Shown here piece after piece: positions 50,928 through 59,637 of a DNA stretch of 64,000 bases. The stretch is from positions 8,308,001-8,372,000 of the forward strand of contig NZ_QUMQ01000001.1 of NCBI RefSeq assembly GCF_003387075.1, read 5' to 3'. Within the stretch, counting starts at the first letter, position 1. Each line of letters opens with the position of its first letter. Source of the stretch: Asanoa ferruginea (GTDB lineage: Bacteria; Actinomycetota; Actinomycetes; Mycobacteriales; Micromonosporaceae). Below the pieces are notes generated by a model. The model was given only the letters and a program-made list of their open reading frames with translations, searched no databases and was not told where the DNA came from. The translations under genes were made by a program, and so were the position numbers.

Positions 50928-52127
50928 GTGGCTGACATCGTTCTGGACAAAGTGACCAAGGCGTTCCCCGACGGCACGCTCGCGGTCCAGGAGTTCAACC
51001 TGGAAATCGCCGACGGGGAGTTCGTGATCCTCGTCGGCCCCTCGGGTTGCGGCAAGTCGACAACCCTCAACATGATCGCCGGCCTGGAGGACATCACCTC
51101 GGGCGAGCTGCGTATCGACGGCCAGGTGGTCAACGACAAGGCACCGCGCGACCGCGACATCGCCATGGTCTTCCAGTCGTATGCGCTGTATCCGAACATG
51201 ACGGTGCGCGAGAACATGGCGTTCCCGCTGAAGCTGGCGAAGATGTCGAAGGAGGAAATCGACCGGAAGGTCGACGAGGCGGCGAAGGTCCTGGAATTGA
51301 CGGCGCTGTTGGACCGCAAGCCGGCGAACCTCTCCGGTGGTCAACGCCAGCGGGTCGCGATGGGTCGGGCGATCGTGCGGTCGCCGAAGGCCTTCCTGAT
51401 GGACGAGCCGCTGTCCAATCTGGACGCCAAGCTGCGGGTGCAGATGCGCACCGTGGTGTCGCGGCTGCAGAAGAAGCTGGGCACGACCACGGTCTACGTG
51501 ACCCACGACCAGACCGAGGCGATGACCCTCGGCGACCGGGTCGTGATCATGCGGGCCGGGGCGATCCAGCAGGTCGGGGAGCCGCAGCATCTCTACGACC
51601 ACCCCAACAACCTGTTCGTGGCCGGCTTCATCGGCTCGCCGTCGATGAACTTCCTGGTCGCGTCGGTTGCCGATGGTCGGTTGCGGACGGCGCTCGGTGA
51701 CTTTCCGCTGGGGGAGCGGATGCGGGGTGCACTCGATTCGGAATCCGGGGACCTGATCGTCGGGATCCGGCCGGAGCACTTCGAAGACGCGACGCTGATC
51801 GAAGACTCGATCCGCCAGCGCGGCGTGGAGTTCGAGGCGCCCGCCGACCTCGTCGAGTCGATGGGGTCGGACAAGTATGTCTACTTCACTGTCGAGGGCG
51901 AGAAGGCCAGCGCGGCGGAGCTCGAGGAACTGGCGGCCGATGTAGGCAGCAGCGACCTGCCGGCGAGCGGCTCCAACCTGGTGTGCCGCTTCTCGGCGGA
52001 GTCCCGGGTGAAGGAAGGCGACACCGCCCGCGTCTGGATCAACCTCGACAAGATCCACCTGTTCGACCCGTCGACCGGGCGCAACATCACCCTGCACGAG
52101 GGCAAGTCCTCGGGCGTGACCGCCTAG
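50928..52127 (+). CDS. Sugar ABC transporter ATP-binding protein (MsmX/UgpC/SugC type)
   Basis: 399 aa, GTG start with AGGGG upstream. Walker A GPSGCGKSTTL, signature LSGGQRQRVA, Walker B AFLMDEPLSNLD, switch YVTHDQTEAM, and a C-terminal MalK-type OB-fold domain (about 240-380) with GIRPEHFED. It completes the importer in the operon, so the system is self-contained rather than sharing a distant ATPase. Likely substrates are trehalose, maltose or similar oligosaccharides. Confidence 0.95.
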   Translation: MADIVLDKVTKAFPDGTLAVQEFNLEIADGEFVILVGPSGCGKSTTLNMIAGLEDITSGELRIDGQVVNDKAPRDRDIAMVFQSYALYPNMTVRENMAFPLKLAKMSKEEIDRKVDEAAKVLELTALLDRKPANLSGGQRQRVAMGRAIVRSPKAFLMDEPLSNLDAKLRVQMRTVVSRLQKKLGTTTVYVTHDQTEAMTLGDRVVIMRAGAIQQVGEPQHLYDHPNNLFVAGFIGSPSMNFLVASVADGRLRTALGDFPLGERMRGALDSESGDLIVGIRPEHFEDATLIEDSIRQRGVEFEAPADLVESMGSDKYVYFTVEGEKASAAELEELAADVGSSDLPASGSNLVCRFSAESRVKEGDTARVWINLDKIHLFDPSTGRNITLHEGKSSGVTA

Positions 52128-52130
52128 TCC

Positions 52131-52183
52131 TTGCTCTGCACCCATATACGCACCACTTGAACCCAGGTTCAGGTGGTGCGTAT
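52131..52183 (+). terminator. Terminator of the sugar transporter operon
   Basis: Four bases after the ATPase gene: arms 52146-52163 and 52166-52183 (ATACGCACCACTTGAACC and its complement, one wobble) form an 18-bp stem. The preceding 13 bases TTGCTCTGCACCC (52131-52143) are identical to the outer arm start of the hairpin at 13859. Confidence 0.8.
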
Positions 52184-52194
52184 GTGCAAGCTGA

Positions 52195-55100
52195 TCAGAA
52201 CAAGCCGGGAGGTTGCTTGTCGACAGTCGCGGTGAGCTTGTGCGCTCGGGGCGAGACGGGGAGGACGGCAGCTTCCGTAAGGGCAGCAAACGAAATCAGA
52301 GGACCAGCGCAGACTCGATTGAGAATGACTGACTGTCTCGACTCAAGGGCGACCAATTGTTCAAGGACAGTGATGATCTCGAGCAGCTCGTTGGTAAGTT
52401 CGGCGCTCCACGACTGACTGGTGTCGTCGTCAAGGACCGATGATCGTCGCCGGTAGCGTTGGTCGGCGCTGCGGTAGTTGAACCAGTGTCTGACGATCCG
52501 CATGCCGCCAACGTCGTAGTCCCACACCTCTGGGCTAACAGGATGGATCCTACCCGTGCCGACAACCAACGTCCTGCTCGCGAGGTCATAACTGATATCC
52601 ATGGGCAGGTTTCCCTCGGCATCAGGAATCTCTGCTACGACCTTGGGTGTGTGCGCGTCGACGAACGATCGGAAAGGGGGTCTTGCCGTTTCCGGGTCGG
52701 TTCTGCTCTCGCCGAAGGTTTGGAGCCAGAGGATGTCGTTGCCGAGCGCCACCGCCTCTCGCCAGAGCCCGGCGTCCGCGGTAAGCGGAACCCGCACACC
52801 GGGGTTCTGTAGTTGCGTCGCAAATCTCCTGGTGTACGACGGGTGTGCCACGACAGCAGCGACGTACGCGAACAAGTCGGCCGCGCTCGGTCTGCTTCCG
52901 TGTGCGTTCAGGAGAATGTCGTCAAGGCCCGGAGTGACGTTCGGCGACGTCCTAGTGGCGCTGCAATACAGCGGGAACACCCGGCCACTTCGCCCGTTGT
53001 AGTGGTGCAGATCAGGAATCAGTTGGGTGAAAACAACTCCGGGGCCACTGTCTATCGCTTGGCTGTTCTGCTCGGTGAGATAAATCTGTTCAGCGGAACG
53101 GACCGCCCATAACGGGGGCCGCGGCATGACCATCAGCCGGCTGTCGGGGATCAGCCATTGGCGGTCGAACGCCCGGTAGGCAACTCGAACCGGCGTCAGC
53201 GGGGGGCCGACATCGTCGGCCAGCGTGCGTTCAGATGCTGGGAAGCCCGGAAGTGGTCCAACGACTGTTGCCACCGTGCGATCGCGTGACTCGGGCAGCA
53301 TCCGTCGGCGATCGCCGGTGCGGGCCCGGGTGAAGGTTCGCCAGCGACGCTCAAGGGTTTCCCTGTCCGGTGCATACACCCACGTGCGGCCTGTCGTCAC
53401 GCCACGCGATGACTCCGGAAAGAGATCCTTGAGACCGGGATAGCTGTCCCATGCGGTCTCACCTCCGGCGAGGAAGGGCGCCTTCCAGTCCGCACGACAA
53501 CTAACCCACCTCTCGTCGCGCGGTCGCAGGCTTTCGAGCTGAGCGAGCTTTGCTTCACGAGACCCGGTAAGCGCGACACGATGGACCGTCGCCGCTGCGG
53601 TTGGGTCCCCTGCACTGTATCGAGCGAACACAGCGACACACAGTTGCCGGCCGACATCGGGCCCGAAGAGCCTCGTGTCCTGCGGTGGCCGGTTGCCCTC
53701 CGGGGACAGCTCGATGATCCAGCCTTCGTCGCACGTGCGGCGAAGGTACTCACGCATCCCCTCAAAGGACTTGCCCTTGATGAAGCTGGACGGCGTGATG
53801 AAGGCGACTACGCCTTGCGGGTGGTCGGGATGTGCTTCGAAGGCTTTCCACAACGCCCATCGCCAGAAGCACCAAGGTAAGCCGTAGAGGTCCGACTCGT
53901 AACGACCACCGCCAGGCGTTCGGAATTCGTCCAACGAAGGTCGCTGCGGAAACTCTCCGGGCTGTACGGGGATCTTTCGGCGGCTCTCGATCCAGGGTGC
54001 TCGGCCTCTGGTGTTCTCTACGTGAGGCGGATTGCCCACCACGACCATCACAGGGACGTCACGCTTGATCCGGTTCGCTTCTTGTCGTGCCCGTTCGATC
54101 ACCCGGTATCCGGCTCGTAATCTGCCTTGCTGGCGCACGGGGTCTTCCAGCGCATCGGTAAGGAAGCGAAGTTCCGACGGAGGTAGCTCGGTTCGGAACT
54201 CCGTTCTCATCGCTTCGTGCAGGCGAAGTTCCGCGACCGCGTAAGGTCCGGCCTGGATCTCGAAACCGACAAGACGCTCTCGAAAGAACTGGCGGACCCG
54301 CGCGGCTCGAGCACCCCGCCCCTGTTTCGCCTCTGCGGCTTCGGCAACCCGCCGCAATACTTCTACGAGAAATGTTCCAGTTCCCATGGCTGGATCGACG
54401 ACAACGACGTCGTCTGCTGCGAACCCCCACGATCGGTCGAAGCGAGTTCGCAGAACGTCATCGACAAAGTTTACGACCGCACCCGCAACTGGTTGAGGCG
54501 TGTAGTACGAACCGCTTCGTCGACGCAGGTCAGGATCGTACGAGGCGAGGAACCGCTCGTAGAGGTCCGCGTGTACGTCGGTATTGCCCTCGAGCAGCGC
54601 CCAATCCACCCGGCCGATGACCCGGATGAGCGTCGTGAGCATCCGGAGTTCGTCGGTGGCCTCGCTGTCGGTGAGCACAGCGAGGGCGCGCCCCATGAGG
54701 GAGTGCTTCTTGCCGAGCAGTCGTGCGATCTCGTGCAACGGAGTCTCGTCGAACGAGACGCCGTCGATGCGTGCGAGCAGGAGCGCGAAGGTCACTGTCT
54801 GGGCGTAGGCATCGGCGAAGCCGATGTCGTCAAGGTCAGGAAACAGCAGGTCGCGCCAGTCATCGGCAAGTAGCGTCAGCTCTTCATGCGCTAGATCCCG
54901 GGCAGGATCTGTAAGGATCGCCGCTACTTCATCACGGAGTAATCGGCACAGTCCCGCCACGATGCCGATGAGCTGGGTAAGGCTTCGCGGTTGATCCGGC
55001 TTCCAGGTGAGGAAGTCGGTTATCAGAGTTTCGAAGGCCGTCCCGGACATCTCCAGACGCCGACGTCGGTCGCGCAGGTCCCCTTCAAGCTCAACCACGG

Positions 55101-55545
55101 GTGAAGCCAGCTCCCCATAGGAGTAGCGGGCCCATGTGATTCCATCCGAGTACAGCAGGTTGGGTAGGGCCTTGAGCTTCTCCCATTGGTCGCGATCGGA
55201 CCGGCGCGCTCGGCGCCACGTTGATGGAGTGCCATGCCCCGGCGCCTTCAGCTCGATATAGCCGACACGGCCACCCGCCATGTCGACCGCGAAATCAGGT
55301 CGTGCGCGGACTGACTTGAGTCGGACCTCTCCATAGGGCACCGCACGCAGACCCATGTTGCGGGCCATGTCTCGCAGCAACCTTTCGAATGGTGCTCGGA
55401 GCTGATCCTCGTCCTCACCGCCCCGGCCGAGCTTCTCGGCAACGCTCGCACCAAACTGCGCCACGATGTCAGCGACAGGGTCGCCAACCACGCGCAGGGT
55501 AGAGCGGCGCTGACCTGGCGGTGGACGACGGGCGGGGTGCGCCAT
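52195..55545 (-). CDS. Single-chain restriction-modification enzyme (Type IIG / ISP-like)
   Basis: 1116 aa from the ATG of MAHPARRPP (AGGGGG upstream). An N-terminal PD-(D/E)XK nuclease is visible as RPDFAV then YIELKAPG (about residues 78-100). A helical linker leads to an adenine-N6 methyltransferase core: RSGSYYTPQPVA, motif I VDPAMGTGTFLVEVL (about 382), and motif IV NPPH (about 504) where NPPY is usual. The C-terminal 450 residues are a specificity domain of the type ISP kind. There is no helicase motif. It both methylates and cleaves its own site, giving stand-alone phage defence. Codon use is visibly more A/T-rich than its neighbours and it stands alone after a terminator, so it was probably acquired. 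Confidence 0.87.
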   Translation of the reverse strand: MAHPARRPPPGQRRSTLRVVGDPVADIVAQFGASVAEKLGRGGEDEDQLRAPFERLLRDMARNMGLRAVPYGEVRLKSVRARPDFAVDMAGGRVGYIELKAPGHGTPSTWRRARRSDRDQWEKLKALPNLLYSDGITWARYSYGELASPVVELEGDLRDRRRRLEMSGTAFETLITDFLTWKPDQPRSLTQLIGIVAGLCRLLRDEVAAILTDPARDLAHEELTLLADDWRDLLFPDLDDIGFADAYAQTVTFALLLARIDGVSFDETPLHEIARLLGKKHSLMGRALAVLTDSEATDELRMLTTLIRVIGRVDWALLEGNTDVHADLYERFLASYDPDLRRRSGSYYTPQPVAGAVVNFVDDVLRTRFDRSWGFAADDVVVVDPAMGTGTFLVEVLRRVAEAAEAKQGRGARAARVRQFFRERLVGFEIQAGPYAVAELRLHEAMRTEFRTELPPSELRFLTDALEDPVRQQGRLRAGYRVIERARQEANRIKRDVPVMVVVGNPPHVENTRGRAPWIESRRKIPVQPGEFPQRPSLDEFRTPGGGRYESDLYGLPWCFWRWALWKAFEAHPDHPQGVVAFITPSSFIKGKSFEGMREYLRRTCDEGWIIELSPEGNRPPQDTRLFGPDVGRQLCVAVFARYSAGDPTAAATVHRVALTGSREAKLAQLESLRPRDERWVSCRADWKAPFLAGGETAWDSYPGLKDLFPESSRGVTTGRTWVYAPDRETLERRWRTFTRARTGDRRRMLPESRDRTVATVVGPLPGFPASERTLADDVGPPLTPVRVAYRAFDRQWLIPDSRLMVMPRPPLWAVRSAEQIYLTEQNSQAIDSGPGVVFTQLIPDLHHYNGRSGRVFPLYCSATRTSPNVTPGLDDILLNAHGSRPSAADLFAYVAAVVAHPSYTRRFATQLQNPGVRVPLTADAGLWREAVALGNDILWLQTFGESRTDPETARPPFRSFVDAHTPKVVAEIPDAEGNLPMDISYDLASRTLVVGTGRIHPVSPEVWDYDVGGMRIVRHWFNYRSADQRYRRRSSVLDDDTSQSWSAELTNELLEIITVLEQLVALESRQSVILNRVCAGPLISFAALTEAAVLPVSPRAHKLTATVDKQPPGLF

Positions 55546-55712
55546 GGAACCCCCTGCGGCCGCGAGCTCTGGTTCCTCAGAATGAGCGCTACGCGTCCAT
55601 CGATACAACGCGCAATCGAACGATAGCCATCCGTGATTGTGGATCGTATAGTTGTGAGGTTGGGCCACCCGAAGGGCAAACATCCGACATCCTCCCCTGG
55701 CAGCCTCGCGGG

Positions 55713-55918
55713 GTGGATGGGTTGCCGGACGAGACGACGCTGCCGCCTCGGCGGTCGTGGCCAACTCCGCGATGAACCGTGAGCGGCAGTTGGCCAGACC
55801 CAACAGCTACGCTTGCGAGGTCCGCTTCGACCCCCTTTTATCGCCTCCTGCAACGGCTGCCCGACCGCCAATCAGTGGCCTGGCTCGACCTGTGCCGCGG
55901 ACGCCGGCGAGCGCTACT
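55713..55918 (+). pseudogene. Frameshifted 5' fragment of a SAM methyltransferase (paralogue of 41502-42194)
   Basis: Aligned by eye with the start of the intact gene: GTG-GAT-GGG-TTG-CCG-GAC against GTG-GAT-CGG-TTG-CTG-GAC, then shared ANSAMNRERQLA-PNSYA and, in another frame, LQRLP...VAWLDLC-GR-RALL. A one-base deletion after DETTL and a second shift after RFDP break the frame. Similarity stops at about 55918, before motif II, so the 3' two thirds are missing. Confidence 0.85.
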
Positions 55919-55977
55919 TGGCTGGGCCAAGGTTCTGATCGCGCGCTTCCAGCACTGGCAGCACCGCTGGCTCAGCT

Positions 55978-57207
55978 TCACCGTGAACCTGCCTGACGCG
56001 CCGCCGCGGATAGCCGATCTGTCTCCAAACCAGACGACATTGGAGACAGGGCGATCGTAAGGATCGTGTCGGGCCGGGCGATGTCGCCCGGCTGGACCGG
56101 TCGGGTTCCCGCTCGGTAGGCAGCGACGGCGGTTTGGTTGGGACGGCCGGCTCTTTCCCAGCGCTCGAGGAGACCCGCCAATTCGGCGGCGAGCTGGTCG
56201 GCGTCCGGTCCGTGCGCGACGGCGCCGATCTCGTGGCGGCTGTCGCCGACCGGCCGGAAAGCGACGTAGGCGATGGTGCCGCCGTCATAAAGGGCGGCAC
56301 CCGCCCAGCGGTAGGCGGGGGAAACCAGATCGCTCTCCCCCGGGTCGAGACGACCGAAAGGCTTGTCGGCGTGCGCGAGCAGCCACAGGTCAAGATGGCC
56401 GACCGGGTCCGTGTCATCGACCTGGATGCCGGTCCAGCGTTCGTGCCGCGGATGCCGCATGGCGCGGCTGAGGGCCGCGCTGTCAGGTTCGTCGGCGGCG
56501 TCCAGGTTGAGGACCACCCCGGCACCGAGGCCGACCCGCTCGTCGGCGTGCCGCGCGATCCCCCGCATGGGAACGAAGCCGCAGACCAGTGGCGCCGTGG
56601 TGCTGACCAGGTGGTGCGGGGCGATGCGGTCGAACGCGAAGCATCGGGTCAGCCCGCTCTCGTGCACGCGCAACGGGACGACGATGCGCCCATCGGCGGC
56701 GAGTTGGTCCCACCACGCGGCCGAGATGTCCCACGCGCCGGCGGTGACGATGATCCGGTCGTAGGGCACCGCCTGGCGATGGCCGAGGGCGCCGTCACCG
56801 CGGATCACCTCGACATTGCGGTAGCCGGCGAGCCGAGCGCGGGCCGAGTCGGCGAGGTCCTGATCGAACTCGACGGTGACCACACCACCCACGGGGCCGA
56901 CCAGCTCCGCGAGCAGGGCCGCGTTGATGCCCGTGGCCGCGCCGATCTCCAGTACGCGGTGGCCGGGCTGGGGGTCGAGCTGTTCGAGCATGTCCGCGAC
57001 GAGGGCGGGGTTCGACGCCGACGACAGTGCCGCACCGCCAGGGTCGCGCTTGACGACGATCTGGCGGCATCGGTAGACGGTCTCCGGCTCGACGCCTGGG
57101 AGGAACCGCTCGCGGGGCACCGCCTGAAACGCGCGCTCGACGGCGGTCGAACGAAGGTGGCCGTTCTGCTTGAGCACCGTCACGAGCTGCTCGCGTAGCG
57201 CGTCCAC
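55978..57207 (-). CDS. PCMT-like methyltransferase resembling the FxLD lanthipeptide system enzyme
   Basis: 409 aa, GTG start 9 bp after the TerC stop. N-terminal third: STAVERAFQAVPRERFLPGV and IVVKRDPGGAALSSASNPALVADMLEQL, then SAM motif I VLEIGAATGINAALL and VTVEFDQDLAD. This is the plan of protein-L-isoaspartate methyltransferase-derived enzymes annotated as the methyltransferase of FxLD lanthipeptide systems. No precursor with an FxLD motif, no LanB-type dehydratase and no other maturation gene are seen nearby, so it is an orphan. A perfect dyad sits inside its 3' end (56020-56048). Confidence 0.78.
   Translation of the reverse strand: MDALREQLVTVLKQNGHLRSTAVERAFQAVPRERFLPGVEPETVYRCRQIVVKRDPGGAALSSASNPALVADMLEQLDPQPGHRVLEIGAATGINAALLAELVGPVGGVVTVEFDQDLADSARARLAGYRNVEVIRGDGALGHRQAVPYDRIIVTAGAWDISAAWWDQLAADGRIVVPLRVHESGLTRCFAFDRIAPHHLVSTTAPLVCGFVPMRGIARHADERVGLGAGVVLNLDAADEPDSAALSRAMRHPRHERWTGIQVDDTDPVGHLDLWLLAHADKPFGRLDPGESDLVSPAYRWAGAALYDGGTIAYVAFRPVGDSRHEIGAVAHGPDADQLAAELAGLLERWERAGRPNQTAVAAYRAGTRPVQPGDIARPDTILTIALSPMSSGLETDRLSAAARQAGSR
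56020..56048. promoter_or_regulatory. Second dyad TGTCTCCAA-N11-TTGGAGACA
   Basis: Same arms and same 11-nt spacer as 40295-40323. Here it lies in the coding 3' end of the FxLD-type methyltransferase (codons for LSPMSSGLETD), about 100 bp from the methyltransferase pseudogene. It may be fortuitous in function but the identity of arms and spacing is striking. Confidence 0.45.
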
Positions 57208-57216
57208 CGAAGCTGC

Positions 57217-58215
57217 CTACTCCGGCTCGTGCGGCTCGCGAGGGCCGCGGAGCGAACCCGCGTGTGCCTTCTTGCTCGGATCCCGCTTCACCGCGATCAG
57301 GCTGGCAACCGTCGTGACCGTCAGGACGACGGCGATCACCACCAGCGAGAGGTTCGTCGAGATCTCCCAGACGCTCTTGGAGATGTCCTCATGCGCCCAG
57401 TGCAGCGCCAACTTGACGCCGATGAACCCGAGAATCAGCGCCAGCCCGGTCGACAGGTAGATCAGCCGATCCAGCAAACCCTGCACAAGGAAGAACAACG
57501 CTCGGAGGCCGAGCAGCGCGAACGCGTTGGCCGCGAAGACGATGAAGGTCTCCGAGGTCACCCCGAACACCGCCGGGATGGAGTCGAGGGCGAACAGCAG
57601 GTCGGTGCTGCCGATCGCTACCAGCACCACGAACAACGGCGTCGCGACGCGTTTGCCGTTCTCGCGTGTGAAGAGCTTGCCGTCGCGGTAGTCGTCGGTG
57701 ATCGGGACGATGCGCCGGGTCGCGCGTACCAATGCGTTGTCGGCGTCTGGGTCCTGGTCCCGGTGTCGGTAGAGCTGGACCGCCGTGTAGATCAGGATCA
57801 GGCCGAAGATCAGGAACATGACCGAGAAGAGCGACAGCAGCGCGGCGCCCAGCAGGATGAAGACCACCCGGAACGCCAGGGCGAGGACGATGCCGAACGT
57901 CAGCACCCGCTGCTGATGGGCCGCCGGCACCGCGAACGTGGTCATGATGATCACGAAGACGAAGAGGTTGTCGACCGAGAGGCTCTTCTCGACGAGCCAG
58001 CCGGCGAAATACTGGGTGCCGAACTCCCAGCCCGAGATCGACGCGAACACGACGCCGAAGACGACGGCCACGCCGATGTAGAAGACCGACCAGGCGACCG
58101 CCTCCTTGAAGCCGACCGCGTGGGGCTTGAGCGTGCCGATGATCAGGTCCAGCGCCAGCAGCGCGAGGATGACCAGGATCGTGATCGTCCACCCGAGGGC
58201 GCTGACCTCCAGCAT
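57217..58215 (-). CDS. TerC-family integral membrane protein
   Basis: 332 aa, about nine spans. EKSLSVDNLFVF and LFALDSIPAVFGVT are the TerC signature with conserved membrane Asp residues. Family members export metals (Mn2+ in several bacteria) or support tellurite resistance. The C-terminus is charged (RDPSKKAHAGS). Lies between the CorC-like gene (26 bp) and the methyltransferase (9 bp) on the same strand, so all three may be co-transcribed. Confidence 0.93.
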   Translation of the reverse strand: MLEVSALGWTITILVILALLALDLIIGTLKPHAVGFKEAVAWSVFYIGVAVVFGVVFASISGWEFGTQYFAGWLVEKSLSVDNLFVFVIIMTTFAVPAAHQQRVLTFGIVLALAFRVVFILLGAALLSLFSVMFLIFGLILIYTAVQLYRHRDQDPDADNALVRATRRIVPITDDYRDGKLFTRENGKRVATPLFVVLVAIGSTDLLFALDSIPAVFGVTSETFIVFAANAFALLGLRALFFLVQGLLDRLIYLSTGLALILGFIGVKLALHWAHEDISKSVWEISTNLSLVVIAVVLTVTTVASLIAVKRDPSKKAHAGSLRGPREPHEPE

Positions 58216-58241
58216 TCGGTCCTCTCCTCCGTCGCCTTTGA

Positions 58242-59528
58242 TCAGCTAGCTTGCCCTACCGCGTCCACTCTCGGCCGGAGGCGGACCCGGGTGATGGCCC
58301 GGCCGGTCACTTCGGCGACCTCCGCCGTGAAGCCCGGCAACTCCACCGTCTCCCCCGGCGCCTTCGGGATGTGCCCCAGCCGGGCGAGCAGGAGACCGGC
58401 CACCGTGATGTAGTCACGCGGCTCGTCGTCGCCCAGGTCAACACCGATATCAGGCAGATCATGGATGGGGTACGTGCCGACGAGCAGCATTTCCCCGTCG
58501 GCGTTTCGGACGACCGCCTGAACGTCGCGGTCGGTCTCGTCGTAGATCTCGCCGACGATCTCCTCGACCAGGTCTTCCATGGTGATGATCCCGTCGACCG
58601 CGCCGCGCTCGTCGACCACGACCGCGAGTTGCTGGCGCTGCTGGCGCAGTTGCCGGATCGCGTCGGTGACCTTGAGGGTCTCGGGCAGGAAGAGCGCGGG
58701 GCGGGCGTGCTGGGCGACCGTGCCGTCGGCGTCGACCAGGTCGCGGATGTGCACCGTGCCGAGCACGTCGTCGAGGCCGTCCGGACCGACCACCGGCGCC
58801 CGGGACTGACCCGCGCCGGCGATCAGCCGCAGCGCCGCGTCGGCCGGGGTGCCCGCCGGCAGCGTGAAGACGTGGCCGCGCGGGGTCAGCACCTCGCGCA
58901 GCACCCGGTCGGCCACCTCGAACGCGCCGCTGATGATCATGCGTTGGTCGGCCGGGATGGTCTGCTGCGCCTCGACCATGTCGCGCAGTTCCTCGGTGCT
59001 GACCTCCTCGCGGCCCGCGTCGGGGTCTCCCCCGGCCAGCCGGACCACCAGGTTGCCGGTCTTGCCGAGCAGCCAGACCAGCGGCCGGGAAACCGTCGAC
59101 AGGACATCGAGCGGCCGGGCCACCACGAGCGCCCAGCCCTCGGCCCGCTGCATGGCCACCCGCTTGGGCGCCAACTCCCCGAAGACCAGCGTCACGAAGG
59201 TCAGCACGATGGTGACCACGACGATCGCGGCGGGTTCGGCGCCGTTGCCGAGGAAGCCGAGCGGCTTGATCAGCGGCTGGGCGAGCGAGACGGCCGCGGC
59301 GGCGGAGGCGAGGAAGCCGGCGAGGGTGATGCCGATCTGGATGGTGGCCAGGAAGCGGTTGGGGTCGCCGGCCAGGCGAGCCAGCACCCGGCCCGCCCGC
59401 GAGGTGCGCTCAAGGCGACGGATCTGGCTCTCCCGCAGCGACACGAGCGCCATTTCGCTGCCCGCGAAGACCGCATTGAGCAGAACCAGCACGAGTACGA
59501 GGGCGACCTGCAGCCCGTAACCCCCCAC
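58242..59528 (-). CDS. CNNM/CorC-family membrane protein with CBS pair
   Basis: 428 aa from GTG 59528 (GGAGGGG 5 nt upstream). DUF21 domain with about four spans (LVLVLLNAVFAGSEMALVSLRESQIRRLE; VFGELAPKRVAMQ), tandem CBS domains (about 205-325, DQRMIISGAFEVADRVLREVLTPR, VVDERGAVDGIITMEDLVEEIVGEIYDE) and a C-terminal CorC/HlyC domain. Such proteins move Mg2+ or Co2+. With TerC next to it, this looks like a divalent metal homeostasis unit. Confidence 0.92.
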   Translation of the reverse strand: MGGYGLQVALVLVLVLLNAVFAGSEMALVSLRESQIRRLERTSRAGRVLARLAGDPNRFLATIQIGITLAGFLASAAAAVSLAQPLIKPLGFLGNGAEPAAIVVVTIVLTFVTLVFGELAPKRVAMQRAEGWALVVARPLDVLSTVSRPLVWLLGKTGNLVVRLAGGDPDAGREEVSTEELRDMVEAQQTIPADQRMIISGAFEVADRVLREVLTPRGHVFTLPAGTPADAALRLIAGAGQSRAPVVGPDGLDDVLGTVHIRDLVDADGTVAQHARPALFLPETLKVTDAIRQLRQQRQQLAVVVDERGAVDGIITMEDLVEEIVGEIYDETDRDVQAVVRNADGEMLLVGTYPIHDLPDIGVDLGDDEPRDYITVAGLLLARLGHIPKAPGETVELPGFTAEVAEVTGRAITRVRLRPRVDAVGQAS

Positions 59529-59637
59529 AGCGTCCCCTCCACCGTCCGGCCCAACGACAGTAGACTCCCATGCCCGACCCGCGCCGCGGCAAACGCCGGG
59601 CCTTCCGTGCCGGACCCGTGGGCGTAACACTGTCGCA

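Noticed and set aside
54217-54873. Plus-strand frame opposite the R-M gene
   Set aside because: Antisense to conserved methyltransferase motifs, with no recognisable start signal or domain.
40295-56048. Composite transposon bounded by the two dyads
   Set aside because: No transposase or target-site duplication; ordinary core genes such as argS lie between, and the second dyad is inside a coding region.
57217-58241. Manganese (yybP-ykoY) riboswitch before terC
   Set aside because: Only 26 bp separate terC from the upstream gene on the same strand, too short for the motif.
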